A stretch of 64,000 bases of DNA, taken from NCBI GenBank assembly GCA_003242885.1, contig QKMZ01000013.1, positions 62,001 to 126,000 of the forward strand, read 5' to 3'. Position 1 is the stretch's first letter; each line of letters opens with the position of its first letter. This stretch comes from Candidatus Melainabacteria bacterium (GTDB lineage: Bacteria; Cyanobacteriota; Vampirovibrionia; Obscuribacterales; Obscuribacteraceae). Under the pieces are notes generated by a model that did no database searches, was not told the origin of the DNA, and worked only from the letters and a program-made list of their open reading frames with translations. This document shows positions 43,261 through 52,366 of this stretch, one piece after another. The position numbers were made by a program, and so were the translations under genes.

Positions 43261-44814
43261 ATGAACAAAGAACTAGCGCTTTATGCGCTCGACGTGGCTC
43301 GCTCCCTAGGTGCGAGCTACGCCGACGCGCGCTTGATCAAGACGGTCTCCGAGACTGTCGAAACTCGTGACTTGTATGTGGTCTACGCAGCAGACAACGA
43401 GAGTATCGGTCTCGGTATCCGCGTCCTGGTGCGTGGCGGTTGGGGTTTTGCCACCGCTCGCCATCTCACGAAGCTGGGCGTCGTCGCTGCCGTCACCAAG
43501 GCGGTGGAAGCGGCGAAAGCCAGCTCTCGTCTCCTGAACGGACGCGTCAAGCTGGCCAAGGAAGCGGCTCACCAGGAAATCTGGCAGTCGCCCTTCAGCA
43601 TTGACCCGTTCAAAATCTCGACCAACGACAAGGTCAGCCTGCTGCTCGAATGCGAAAAGCTCATGCGCAAAACGCGTGGGGTGAAGCAGACCTCGGGCAT
43701 CCTCACGTTCACCCGTGAGAAGAAGCTGTTCGTCTCCACAGACGGCAGCGACATCACGCAGACCTTCCTCACCTCCGGCTGCGGCATCGACGCGCAGGCG
43801 GGCGTGGACGAGCACTTCGTGCGCTCGTGGCCCAATTCCTTCGGCGGTCAGTACGAATCCGCCGGCTGGGAAATGGTGCAGCGTTGGGATTTGCTGGGCA
43901 ATGCTCAGCGCGTCGCTGAGGAATCGGTGATGGTCTCCAAGGCACGCCAGTGCCCGGAGATGGTCACTGACGTGATTCTGGGTGCCTCCCAGCTGGCGCT
44001 GCAGATTCACGAATCAACCGGTCACCCGACCGAGTTGGATCGTGTCTTCGGCGAAGAGGAAAACTACGCTGGTGCCAGCTTCCTGACGCCGGACAATCTC
44101 GGCAAGCTGAAGTACGGCTCGAAGATCGTCAACCTCACGGCCAACGCGACCGTCCCCAACGCGCTCGGCACCTTCGCCTACGACGACGACGGTGTGCCGG
44201 GCCAGCGTGTGGAACTGGTCAAGAACGGCCTGTTCGTCGGCTACTTGACGTCGCGTGAAACCGCGCACGAACTCGGTCTCGACCGTTCGGGCGGCATGAT
44301 GCGGGCGACTGGTCCTGGCTTCACACCGCTGGTTCGCATGACCAACGTCTCTCTGGAGCCGGGTGATGCGGGTTCTCTCCAGGACCTGATCGCCGACACC
44401 AAGAGAGGCATCCTGCTCGACACGAACTATTCCTGGTCGATCGACGACCGTCGCCACAACTTCCAGTTCGGCACGGAAATCGGTTGGTTGATCAAGAACG
44501 GCAAGATCGTCGAGCCAGTCCGCAACCCGAGCTACTGGGGCATCACCACCAACTTCTGGAACAGCTGCGACGCCATCTGCGGGCCGTCCGAGCACGTGTA
44601 CTGGGGCATCCCGACTTGTGCGAAGGGTCAGCCCTGTCAGGCCATCGGCACCGGCCACGGTGCGGCTCCGGCGCGTTTCAAGAACACCAAGGTTGGCGTC
44701 GCCAAGCCTGCTGAGGACAAGCCGAAAGGCGGAGCCCACAGCAAGCCGCACTCCGGCCATCACCATGCAAAGGTGGCGAGACACAATCGTCACTGCGCGG
44801 GAGGTTCAAAATGA
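43261..44814 (+). CDS. tldD: TldD metalloprotease subunit with His-rich tail
   Basis: The 517-residue product is a TldD/PmbA-family protein with the HExxxH zinc motif as HESTGHP (His250, Glu251, His255). Typical GTFAYDDDGVPGQRVELVKN and DTKRGILLDTNYSWS blocks are present. TldD and TldE form a dimer that cleaves unfolded peptides, including RiPP leaders such as microcin B17 and the antitoxin CcdA. ATG 43261 has GGGAG 7 nt upstream. The last 30 residues are unusual: His-rich (HSGHHHAKVARHNRHC) and basic, possibly metal-binding. It overlaps tldE by 4 bp (ATGA). No RiPP precursor was recognised nearby. Confidence 0.92.
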   Translation: MNKELALYALDVARSLGASYADARLIKTVSETVETRDLYVVYAADNESIGLGIRVLVRGGWGFATARHLTKLGVVAAVTKAVEAAKASSRLLNGRVKLAKEAAHQEIWQSPFSIDPFKISTNDKVSLLLECEKLMRKTRGVKQTSGILTFTREKKLFVSTDGSDITQTFLTSGCGIDAQAGVDEHFVRSWPNSFGGQYESAGWEMVQRWDLLGNAQRVAEESVMVSKARQCPEMVTDVILGASQLALQIHESTGHPTELDRVFGEEENYAGASFLTPDNLGKLKYGSKIVNLTANATVPNALGTFAYDDDGVPGQRVELVKNGLFVGYLTSRETAHELGLDRSGGMMRATGPGFTPLVRMTNVSLEPGDAGSLQDLIADTKRGILLDTNYSWSIDDRRHNFQFGTEIGWLIKNGKIVEPVRNPSYWGITTNFWNSCDAICGPSEHVYWGIPTCAKGQPCQAIGTGHGAAPARFKNTKVGVAKPAEDKPKGGAHSKPHSGHHHAKVARHNRHCAGGSK

Positions 44815-46166
44815 TCACTGAAGCAAAGTGCAAGAAGATCATCGACCTCGCGATCGCGCATGCGGGTGACCGCGTGACCGACATGCAGGTAACGGTGTTC
44901 GAGCAGGAACAGGCGACCTCGCGGTTCGCCAACAACGAGATGACGCAGCACGTCGATACCTGCGTAACGACGGTGACCATCACCGTCAATGCCAGGGGCC
45001 GCACTGCGTTCTTTGCGACGGACAGCACCAGCACCAAAGCGATCAAACGCGCAGTCGACAAGGCGATTGAAACCGCCGGCGTTCTGCCGCATGACGCGAC
45101 CACTCTGCGCGTGCTCAAACCGTCGAATCTCACCGAGGATGCCACGCCGAAGTTCTCTCGTTTCGACCCGCGCATCGCGGCGCTCGGACCCGAGGATCGA
45201 CTGAAGCGTGTGAAATCCATCGTCGAGGTTGCACGACGCGGTCGCTTCAGCGCCGCTGGAATCTTCGCTACGTACCTCAATTCGTACGCGATTGGCAACT
45301 CCGCCGGGCTCTTCCGCTTTGACCAGCAGACCAACGTCGAGTGCTCGATCACGATGCTCTCGGCTTCGTCGTCTGGCTGGCAGAAGGGTTACGGGTGCAA
45401 TCTCGATGCAGTGGATCCGGTCGCTCTGGCCGAAGGTGCAGCCTCGCGTGCTCGCAAGAGCCGCAATCCGGTGTATGTGCGTCCCGGGGACTACACGGTG
45501 ATTCTGGAGCCGTCTGCGGTTCTCGACCTCATCTGCTTCCTCTACGACGACTTCACCGGCACGGAGCACTGGTACGAGACTTCCTCGTTCTGCAAGAAGA
45601 TCGGCAAGAATGTGCTCGGGAAGAACATCACCATCACGGATGATGCCAATCACGAGTTGCAGACGGGCTTCCTCTTCGACGACGAGGGCATGAATCGCAA
45701 GACCGTGACCATCGTTGAGGACGGCAAGCTCAAGACTCCGGTCAAGAGCCGTCGCTCCGTGAAGTATCTCGGCGGAAGCCCGACCGGTCACGGCGCGGCT
45801 CCTTCTTCCGCCGAAGGCGAATTCCCGATGAACATCGTCGTCGCCGGCGGTGATTCGTCTCTGGAGGAGATGATCGCATCGACCCAGCGCGGCATTCTTT
45901 TGACGCGTGTGTGGTATGTGCGTGACGTCGATCCCAACACCAAGCTGCTCACGGGCATGACTCGCGACGGCACGTTCTTGATCGAGAACGGCAAGGTGAC
46001 GCGCGGCATCAAAAACCTGCGCTTCAACCAGTCGGTAATCGACATGCTCAAGAACGTCGTCGAAATCGGTCAGCCGGTTTTGGCGGCAGGCGAAGAGACC
46101 TTCCCGGCGGTTGTTCCGCCGATGAAGATCGAGAACTTCCGCTTCTCCTCCCGGACGAAAGCCTGA
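44811..46166 (+). CDS. tldE: TldE/PmbA protease partner subunit
   Basis: The 451-residue product belongs to the same family but lacks HExxxH, as TldE does. It has SFCKKIGKNVLGKNITITDD, FDDEGMNRKTVTIVEDGKL and STQRGILLTRVWYVRDVDP, which match the family's C-terminal barrel. TldE lines the cavity that gives substrate access to the TldD zinc site. Its ATG overlaps tldD and G/C-ending codons match. A long hairpin follows 20 bp after the stop. Confidence 0.92.
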   Translation: MITEAKCKKIIDLAIAHAGDRVTDMQVTVFEQEQATSRFANNEMTQHVDTCVTTVTITVNARGRTAFFATDSTSTKAIKRAVDKAIETAGVLPHDATTLRVLKPSNLTEDATPKFSRFDPRIAALGPEDRLKRVKSIVEVARRGRFSAAGIFATYLNSYAIGNSAGLFRFDQQTNVECSITMLSASSSGWQKGYGCNLDAVDPVALAEGAASRARKSRNPVYVRPGDYTVILEPSAVLDLICFLYDDFTGTEHWYETSSFCKKIGKNVLGKNITITDDANHELQTGFLFDDEGMNRKTVTIVEDGKLKTPVKSRRSVKYLGGSPTGHGAAPSSAEGEFPMNIVVAGGDSSLEEMIASTQRGILLTRVWYVRDVDPNTKLLTGMTRDGTFLIENGKVTRGIKNLRFNQSVIDMLKNVVEIGQPVLAAGEETFPAVVPPMKIENFRFSSRTKA

Positions 46167-46185
46167 TGGAGAAGCACCCAGGGTG

Positions 46186-46238
46186 GACGGTTGCATCTGT
46201 TTGGAACGGTCGCAAGACCACCAGCAGATGCAGCCGTC
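46186..46238 (+). terminator. Long hairpin after tldDE
   Basis: GACGGTTGCATCTG pairs with CAGATGCAGCCGTC, 14 bp with one G-T pair and a 25-nt loop, 20 bp past the tldE stop. No T-run follows. Confidence 0.6.
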
Positions 46239-46661
46239 GTATCTGCAGAAGCTGCACAGACACCCAGACAAGGCGGTAGGAAAACGAGTGTTCGGCAACC
46301 CCGAACATGCGCCATTACTGCTGCCTTGTCTTATTACCTCGCTGCACTATATGTTTTAGTATCACAAAGACAAAGAAAAATTGCGCCACCATATTCAGTA
46401 TCATTTCACAAACAAAAGATAATTGCTTATACACAAGAAGAACCAGCGGAACGGGGCAGAATATCCGCTGAAAGAGGATAAAACCACTGTTAAAGGTAAG
46501 AAACCCGAAGAAAGAAGACCGGTGAAGGCGTCCTCAAATCGGGTTTCAGTTTTGATTGACTTGCTCTACGGCCCTTCTTCCACAAGTGGATGACGCGGCT
46601 GTTTACGCTGGTGACACGGGAGAGAGGAGTCGACGGACCACTCAGCTCTCGCGCTTACTAA
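46239..46661. other. A/T-rich convergent intergenic region
   Basis: This 420-bp stretch lies between the tldDE hairpin and the hairpin of the convergent minus-strand gene. It is A/T-rich at 46330-46500. No gene or further structure is supported. Confidence 0.4.
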
Positions 46662-46715
46662 GGTGAGCGGCTGTTCAAGCGCAGGTCCAGGACCTATTGA
46701 GCCACAGCCGCCACC
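46662..46715 (-). terminator. Bulged hairpin after the acidic-protein gene
   Basis: GGTG-A-GCGGCTGT pairs with ACAGCCGC-CACC, 12 bp with one bulged A. An inner GGTCC-A-GGACC sits in the loop. It is 34 bp past the minus-strand stop at 46749. Confidence 0.5.
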
Positions 46716-46748
46716 CGGTGTCGTCAACGGCCATGAAGCCGCTGCGAC

Positions 46749-47594
46749 TTACTTCTTCTCGGCGTCGTCGTCCTTCTTGGGCAGCTTCTTCTCGGCATTG
46801 CCGAGCGCCTTGTCGGAGAACCCGAGCATGCGCCGGGCACCCTTCAGAAGCGAAGAAGCCAGGTCCTTGTGCGACGGGACGATGATGCAGGTGTAGGCAC
46901 CGTTCTCATCTTCCATGCACATGCCGCCGTCCTCGGGATCGCCAAGCCCGTCCTTGAGGCCGAGCTGGTCTTCCGGGTGAGCAGGACGAAGCTTGCCCAC
47001 CGGCTGACCCTCGGCATCGCTCTTGTCGGCGTCCTTGGAGTCGGTAGTGGTCGGCTTCTTGTCCTTGAAGTAGTCGCTCGTCGAAGGAGCGATACAAATG
47101 GTGATCTGCGGTTCTTCAGCAAGCGGCAGTTTCTTGGATGCCTTCTCGCCTTCCGCTGGTTGAGCATTGTCTTTGGCCATGCAGGGTTCCTCCACATCGA
47201 CGCAGCAGTCGCCTTCCGGCTTCTGCTCGTCTTTGGCAGTGACTTTCTTGTCATTCGCAATAAGGTTCACAACCGTCCCCGGCAAGCCGGAGAAGAATTG
47301 CGTCAGGAAGTTGAAGAACGAGTTGTCTGCCTTGTCCGCGTCGGCGGCAGGCTCTTGGTTGGACGCTGCGACAGCCGGCTCGATGCCAGCGGTCGACTCT
47401 TCCAACTCGACGAGGGAGGCAAGGTTGGTAAGTTCACCCGCGATTGCCATGGTCTCCAGGCAAGCCGTCAGGTCGGGCTCAATGAGCTCGAACGACTTCT
47501 CGTCGAGGTCGCCGGCGAGCTGTTCGATACGGGAGAGAATCTCGTCTGCACGCTGATCGACAGCGTCCAATTCAAGCTTCAATTGTTCGTTCAT
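46749..47594 (-). CDS. Acidic hypothetical protein, 281 residues
   Basis: AGGAG lies about 10 nt before the ATG at 47594. The N-terminal 70 residues form charged helices (LKLELDAVDQRADEILSRIE). A short hydrophobic stretch follows (NSFFNFLTQFFSGLPGTVV), then a long disordered Asp/Lys/Glu-rich middle with CC and CMA cysteines, and finally a conserved-looking segment (YTCIIVPSHKDLASSLLKGA). No family is recognised. It lies 24 bp downstream of a small zinc-ribbon gene and the two very likely form an operon. Confidence 0.78.
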   Translation of the reverse strand: MNEQLKLELDAVDQRADEILSRIEQLAGDLDEKSFELIEPDLTACLETMAIAGELTNLASLVELEESTAGIEPAVAASNQEPAADADKADNSFFNFLTQFFSGLPGTVVNLIANDKKVTAKDEQKPEGDCCVDVEEPCMAKDNAQPAEGEKASKKLPLAEEPQITICIAPSTSDYFKDKKPTTTDSKDADKSDAEGQPVGKLRPAHPEDQLGLKDGLGDPEDGGMCMEDENGAYTCIIVPSHKDLASSLLKGARRMLGFSDKALGNAEKKLPKKDDDAEKK

Positions 47595-47618
47595 AGTTGG
47601 TGTCTCCTAATTTTGAGA

Positions 47619-47846
47619 CTATCGAGCCAAATGCGGACGCTCCGGGTGTTGCGGTCGCATCAGGTCGAGGTTGTGAAAAGCTGCGCATTCAACGCAGAAG
47701 CCCTGGAACAACACAGGAGCAAAATGTCTACACGACGAGCAACGACCAGAGTCGCGCCCCATCAGCGAGATGCCGCACAGACGCTCTTGACCATGCACCG
47801 GCAGGTCGATAAGGGGCTGACCATGCTTGTGCGAGGTATGAGTCAT
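47619..47846 (-). CDS. Small zinc-ribbon protein, 75 residues
   Basis: The ATG at 47846 is preceded by AAGGAG at 7 nt. The product has one four-cysteine zinc site, CSSCRHFAPVLFQGFCVEC, with His residues on both sides (FAPVLF inside, AAFHNLD after). The N-terminus is His-rich (THTSHKHG). It may bind nucleic acid or a partner protein through the ribbon. The next gene, encoding an acidic protein, starts 24 bp after its stop, suggesting the two products act together. Confidence 0.72.
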   Translation of the reverse strand: MTHTSHKHGQPLIDLPVHGQERLCGISLMGRDSGRCSSCRHFAPVLFQGFCVECAAFHNLDLMRPQHPERPHLAR

Positions 47847-48622
47847 ATGTTTCTCCTTGCAGGCTTTTTCCAAGCTTGAAGATGCTTCCTCAAGCAAACT
47901 GCTGGTTCGCAAGTAGCCAAATCTCCTCCCTCTCGCGATTAACGAGCGAAAAAGATGCTGTGGTGTGAGCGGATGGCTAAGGGCGAACCTTATGCGGACT
48001 CCGGAAAAAAATTGTGATGGGAAAGAAACATCGTGAATCTAGAACTCAGCAACGAACAAATTCCCTCTTAACAACAGACTCTCCGTAATTCTCCGTTGCA
48101 GAAAGATATATAGCTTTCGCAAGGTAGCGGTATTGCTCTTCTGCGCACCCGGGATATCCGTCGCTTATGCATTTGAGGACATTTCGGCATGCTTGACCGC
48201 CGATTGTCGTTGGGGAAAACCCTTACCCTGTCGCAACAACGCGGTGATTAAGTCTAAGTCAGGTAGAGAATTTTCGTTTATACAATCGCGCAGCTCAGTC
48301 AGCTAGCAGAAGATTTAATTGTGCGTTAAGAGTCTTAAAACGCTCTCGGTGATTGAATTTCAAAACAATCAACGAACAACTCTTCAGCTTTTATTCACAA
48401 CCACCTGCTGCCATATTGATATGCATTTCGCGCATGAGCAGCGAGTTATCTGCGTGCATACAAGTCTTGCTTAAGCCACTCAAAAACGATGCAAAACAGA
48501 TCGCCAAAGAGAGCACGAACGCCGCCGACTTAATTCACAAATCGGCTCTTTCGGTTCTATTTACAGCCCTCTTCTGAGAAGATCGTGCTTAGTCTCCGCA
48601 CCATTTTGAATAAGGCGCCCAA
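47847..48622. other. 776-bp divergent intergenic region
   Basis: This stretch lies between the minus-strand zinc-ribbon gene and hisS. An open frame at 48353-48577 has no good start, composition or family match. No T-box-like element could be identified with confidence upstream of hisS. Confidence 0.4.
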
Positions 48623-49966
48623 ATGACAGGATCTGGAACCCAAATGAAAACCAATGAAAGCAAAGAACCGCTTAGCCTTGCTCCTCCCCGCGGCATGCGC
48701 GACCTCTTGCCAAAGGAAACAGCACTGCGCGATTGGGCCACAAGAGTGATCCTCGAAACCTATGAGCAATTTGGTTTTTCTCGCATTGAGACGCCCGCGC
48801 TGGAACACCTGCAAAACCTGAAGGGTGGCGAAGGCGGAGAAAACCTCAAACTGATCTATGAAGTGCTCAAACGCGGAGAAAAACTCGAAAAAGTTTTGGA
48901 GAGCCCGAACATTGAGCGCGATCAGCTTGCCGATCTTGGTTTGCGTTTCGACCTGACTGTGCCTCTTGTGCGCTATTTCTGTTCCAACCAAAATGATCTG
49001 CTCTTCCCGACCAAAGCTATTCAAATCGGCTCCGTGTGGCGCGCAGAAGCCCCTCAGAAGGGTCGTTTTCGTCAGTTTACTCAATGCGACATCGACATTC
49101 TGGGCGTCAAATCTGAAATTGCCGAGACCGAATTACTAGCGGCGTCATCTGCCGCACTTCTTAATCTTGGGTTCAGTGACTTCCAGATTAGAATCAACGA
49201 TCGCCGCTTGCTGACTGCCATGGTCGCCCACTGTGGTTTTACAGGCCGCTTCGATCCGATCTTTATTGCCATCGACAAGCTAGACAAGATTGGCGTAGAA
49301 GGAGTCGAGAAGGAGCTTTTGGAAAAGTGGCCGGGGGAATCAGTCACCGCACTCTGCCAACTTTTGAGAAGCTCGCAAGAACAAAACGCGGATTTGACGA
49401 GCTTTGCCACAGCATTGCAAAAGAGTGGAGAAAACCTGTCGCAAGAACTTTCCGATGCACTCAAATCGCTTGCAGCGATCATAGATGGAGTGCAAAGCAC
49501 AGCAGAAGGCAAATACGACATCGTCTTCGATCCGACCCTGGTTCGCGGCATGGGCTATTACACCGGACCAATCTTCGAAATCGGCATGAAAGGCTATTCT
49601 TACTCAATGGGTGGCGGAGGACGCTATGACAAAATGGTGGAAAAATTCTCTGGACGAGATGTTCCTGCATGCGGTTTCTCCATCGGTTTCGAGCGTATCA
49701 TCGGCGTTATGATGGATCAGGGCGCCAAACCCAAAGATGCAAAAGAAAAACTTGCTCTGATCTTCGATCCCAACAGAGACAAGACGGCCGATATCATGAA
49801 AGCCGCAGACAAACTGCGCAAACAAGGATTTAGCGTGTCTGCGCATCCGCGCAAAAAAGATATGACAAAACAACTTGATGCCTTCTTGCAACACGATTTT
49901 GCAAAGTTCGTCGCATTTAAAGGTGATGTAGACAATCTCGAAATCAAGACACTAGGCAGCAAATAA
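48623..49966 (+). CDS. hisS: Histidyl-tRNA synthetase
   Basis: The 447-residue product has all class II HisRS signatures: PRGMRDLLP, motif 2 as RFDLTVPLVRYF then RFRQFTQCDIDILG, the histidine A loop LVRGMGYYTGPIFEI, and motif 3 GFSIGFERI. A C-terminal anticodon-binding domain of about 90 residues follows. It charges tRNA-His. The start at 48623 is followed by another ATG (48644) that would fit equally; the weak AAGGCG upstream favours the first slightly. Single gene, convergent with the MshEN-like gene. Confidence 0.95.
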   Translation: MTGSGTQMKTNESKEPLSLAPPRGMRDLLPKETALRDWATRVILETYEQFGFSRIETPALEHLQNLKGGEGGENLKLIYEVLKRGEKLEKVLESPNIERDQLADLGLRFDLTVPLVRYFCSNQNDLLFPTKAIQIGSVWRAEAPQKGRFRQFTQCDIDILGVKSEIAETELLAASSAALLNLGFSDFQIRINDRRLLTAMVAHCGFTGRFDPIFIAIDKLDKIGVEGVEKELLEKWPGESVTALCQLLRSSQEQNADLTSFATALQKSGENLSQELSDALKSLAAIIDGVQSTAEGKYDIVFDPTLVRGMGYYTGPIFEIGMKGYSYSMGGGGRYDKMVEKFSGRDVPACGFSIGFERIIGVMMDQGAKPKDAKEKLALIFDPNRDKTADIMKAADKLRKQGFSVSAHPRKKDMTKQLDAFLQHDFAKFVAFKGDVDNLEIKTLGSK

Positions 49967-50033
49967 GGTAAATCAATCCAGAGGTAAAAGCCTATGCAGG
50001 CATTCGATGCTTGTGAAAATTGCGCGAAAAAAA

Positions 50034-52154
50034 CTATTCTTGCAGCCAGCCAAGTTGCTTGAAAGACTCATAAAGACTGAGTTTTCCGCGCTTGCAATAA
50101 TCCAGCGCAATCATCGCGTGCTCAAAAGTTAGCTGTCCACCGATGACCATGATGTGCGCATCGTAAGCTGCTCGCAAGGTCATTGGGTCGCCGACACCCG
50201 ACGACTTGAGAATGTCGTGCAGCAAGACTGAATCACGGATGACGTCCTTAATGGCTCTATCCATCTCGTCCTGCGTCACAATGCCGGTAACTTTGAGCAA
50301 TTGAGCCAAACCTACTGCTTCAAAACCAAGTCCGCCTGCTGAGGCTGCCGCGCTCTCTTGTGCTTGAGCAAACTGCGCAGCTTCAAATGCGATTTCAGCG
50401 ATGACGCCATCTACTGCAGTTCTGGTCTGCGGTGCGGCGGCAGCAGGAGGAGCGGCGGGAAGAACCGGAGCAGGTGCGGCGGAAGATACAGGCTCTGGGT
50501 GCACAGATGCAGGAGCAGCTTCCGGAGGCGGAGATGGTGGAGCAGCTTCAGGCGCGGGTGACGGTGGAGCAGCTTCAGGAGCTGGAGAAGGCGGTGCTGC
50601 CTCGGGAGCCGGAGTTGACGGTGCAGGCTGCGCATATGAAACGGCGGACTCCGGCACTGGAGCAGCAGGCTGTGTCGGAAGAGGAGTGTAGCCCGCTGGA
50701 GCTTCATAGCCCTGCATCACGGCAGGCGCCGGAACAGGCGGTGCGGGAGGCATCGCAGGTGGCATTGTTGGAGGACTGCCCTGACCTTGATCGTACGCTT
50801 GCGGCGAGATCGGCTGAGTGGGCAGAGGCGCGTATCCGGGCGGAGGCGGCGGGACGAGACCTTGCGGTTGCCCTGCGGCACCCATAGCGACGGCACCATA
50901 TTCCCCACTGGCGGTGACGAATTGCTGCATCGGTGCAGCAGCCGGAGCTTGTTGCGGCTGCGCAAAAGTGGGCGGCGCGGCGGATTGTGCTGGCTCGGCT
51001 TGTGGTTGTGGAGCTACAGCCGGAGCTGCCGGTGCCGTATCGCCACCCCATCCAGGCTGAGCGGGCGGTTGAGCCTGATCGCCCCAACCATCACGAACCT
51101 CTTCGGCAGGGCTTTCATCACCCCAACCTGAAAGCAAAACGGCATTTGGATCTTCAGCCACGGGAGCCGGATGCGGGGGTGGCGGAGGTGGCGGAACAGC
51201 TGGTGCAGGCACCGCCATTGGTGCCTGGGCGTCCGGACCTGGTTGATACAAAGCTTCTGGTCTGACAAACATCGCTTCCGGCTCAGGGACCCCCAAAGCC
51301 TGGTGCAAGGTCATGCCATTAAAATGCATGTTTTGCAAGGCTGACACCGCTTGGTCTGGGCGAATCTGACGCCCGCGAGTCAAGTGTTGCAATTCTAGCG
51401 CCGCTTCAACCATTTTTTCGCTGACAAGATTGAATTGCACCAAAACTTCGCCCACGCGCCGTTGTTGCGTCAAAGCGACTTCCAATGCGTTGAGCATGTC
51501 GGTATCGCTGATAATACCAGCCTTTTCGAAAAACTCACCCAAGCGCAAGATCTTGTCCAGCGTAGGCGCAGTCATCTCAATACTTTGACGCGTTACAGAG
51601 GTTCCAGAAGTCACTGTGCGCAGGCGTTGGATCGCTTCCTCGCGACTAATGCTGCCGTCGCGAACACCGACCTGCACTTCCAAACCGACTTTCAAAACTG
51701 GCTCATTGACAGCACCAGTCAGCACAAGCACACGCCCCAACGGCAATCCGCTAGACTCGACCGTGTCCAGTGCAGTCTGCAATTGCTCTGCCGTGATGCG
51801 CTCAGCGGCAATCAGCAGTTCACCGAGCTTGTTGGTCTCTTTATCGACCTTTTCGACTTTACCTTCCAGCATTTGCATGCCTTCTTCGAAGGACACGCCG
51901 CGCTCGCGGACAATGCGCATGACCTGGAACATATCTTCTTTGACTATGACGTTGTCCTTCAATAAGGACTGTCCGAGCACACAGGCTCTCAATTCTTTGT
52001 CCGAGAGATGACCGGACATGACAAGAACGCTGCCTAGTGGCAAGCGCGTCTGGTTGGCCATCGCCACAGCATCCTCCAGCTCCTTTTGCTGGAGAAATCC
52101 CATCTCAATTAGCAACTCCCCAAGGCGGTGTTCCTGTTGCTGCTGCTGGCTCAT
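50034..52154 (-). CDS. Four-fold MshEN-like domain protein with Pro/Ala-rich linker
   Basis: The 706-residue product has three MshEN (GspE N-terminal)-like domains in its first 290 residues. Each starts with an LGEL/LGEF motif, LPLG or RRVG follows, then a three-helix unit: RLGELLIEMGFLQQKELEDA at 10, KLGELLIAAERITAEQLQTA near 108, RLGEFFEKAGIISDTDM near 206. A 300-residue Pro/Ala/Gln-rich region with repeated GWGD motifs and a PAPEAAPPS repeat leads to a fourth copy (about 620-706). MshEN domains of secretion ATPases bind c-di-GMP through RLGxxL-type motifs. No ATPase domain is attached here, so it may act as a scaffold or effector. It is divergent from the SGNH hydrolase gene. Confidence 0.85.
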   Translation of the reverse strand: MSQQQQQEHRLGELLIEMGFLQQKELEDAVAMANQTRLPLGSVLVMSGHLSDKELRACVLGQSLLKDNVIVKEDMFQVMRIVRERGVSFEEGMQMLEGKVEKVDKETNKLGELLIAAERITAEQLQTALDTVESSGLPLGRVLVLTGAVNEPVLKVGLEVQVGVRDGSISREEAIQRLRTVTSGTSVTRQSIEMTAPTLDKILRLGEFFEKAGIISDTDMLNALEVALTQQRRVGEVLVQFNLVSEKMVEAALELQHLTRGRQIRPDQAVSALQNMHFNGMTLHQALGVPEPEAMFVRPEALYQPGPDAQAPMAVPAPAVPPPPPPPHPAPVAEDPNAVLLSGWGDESPAEEVRDGWGDQAQPPAQPGWGGDTAPAAPAVAPQPQAEPAQSAAPPTFAQPQQAPAAAPMQQFVTASGEYGAVAMGAAGQPQGLVPPPPPGYAPLPTQPISPQAYDQGQGSPPTMPPAMPPAPPVPAPAVMQGYEAPAGYTPLPTQPAAPVPESAVSYAQPAPSTPAPEAAPPSPAPEAAPPSPAPEAAPPSPPPEAAPASVHPEPVSSAAPAPVLPAAPPAAAAPQTRTAVDGVIAEIAFEAAQFAQAQESAAASAGGLGFEAVGLAQLLKVTGIVTQDEMDRAIKDVIRDSVLLHDILKSSGVGDPMTLRAAYDAHIMVIGGQLTFEHAMIALDYCKRGKLSLYESFKQLGWLQE
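50521..50601. repeat. 27-bp in-frame repeat in the Pro-rich linker
   Basis: Three consecutive 27-bp units (starts 50521, 50548, 50575), with a fourth partial unit, encode the nine-residue repeat EAAPPSPAP on the minus strand. The copies differ at several silent and coding positions. Confidence 0.75.
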
Positions 52155-52366
52155 TTTTCACCCGGTAGTAAGCGTAGAGACCCAGACCTCCCCCGTTATT
52201 GTTCCCTTTTTAAGTATGAATCAAAAGCCCTGAAAACCACATTTAGCCCCTTGACATAAGGTTTTCTCGGGAGTTCAAACGGGACGTGCATCACAGACCT
52301 TAACAGTCTCTAATACTGACAAGGACCTCAAGTTTCCATGAGTAAATGGCAAGGAAATGATCTGCC

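Noticed and set aside
44790..46298. 502-residue minus-strand frame opposite tldE
   Set aside because: It is a shadow of the G/C-rich tldE gene, Arg/His-rich and without motifs.
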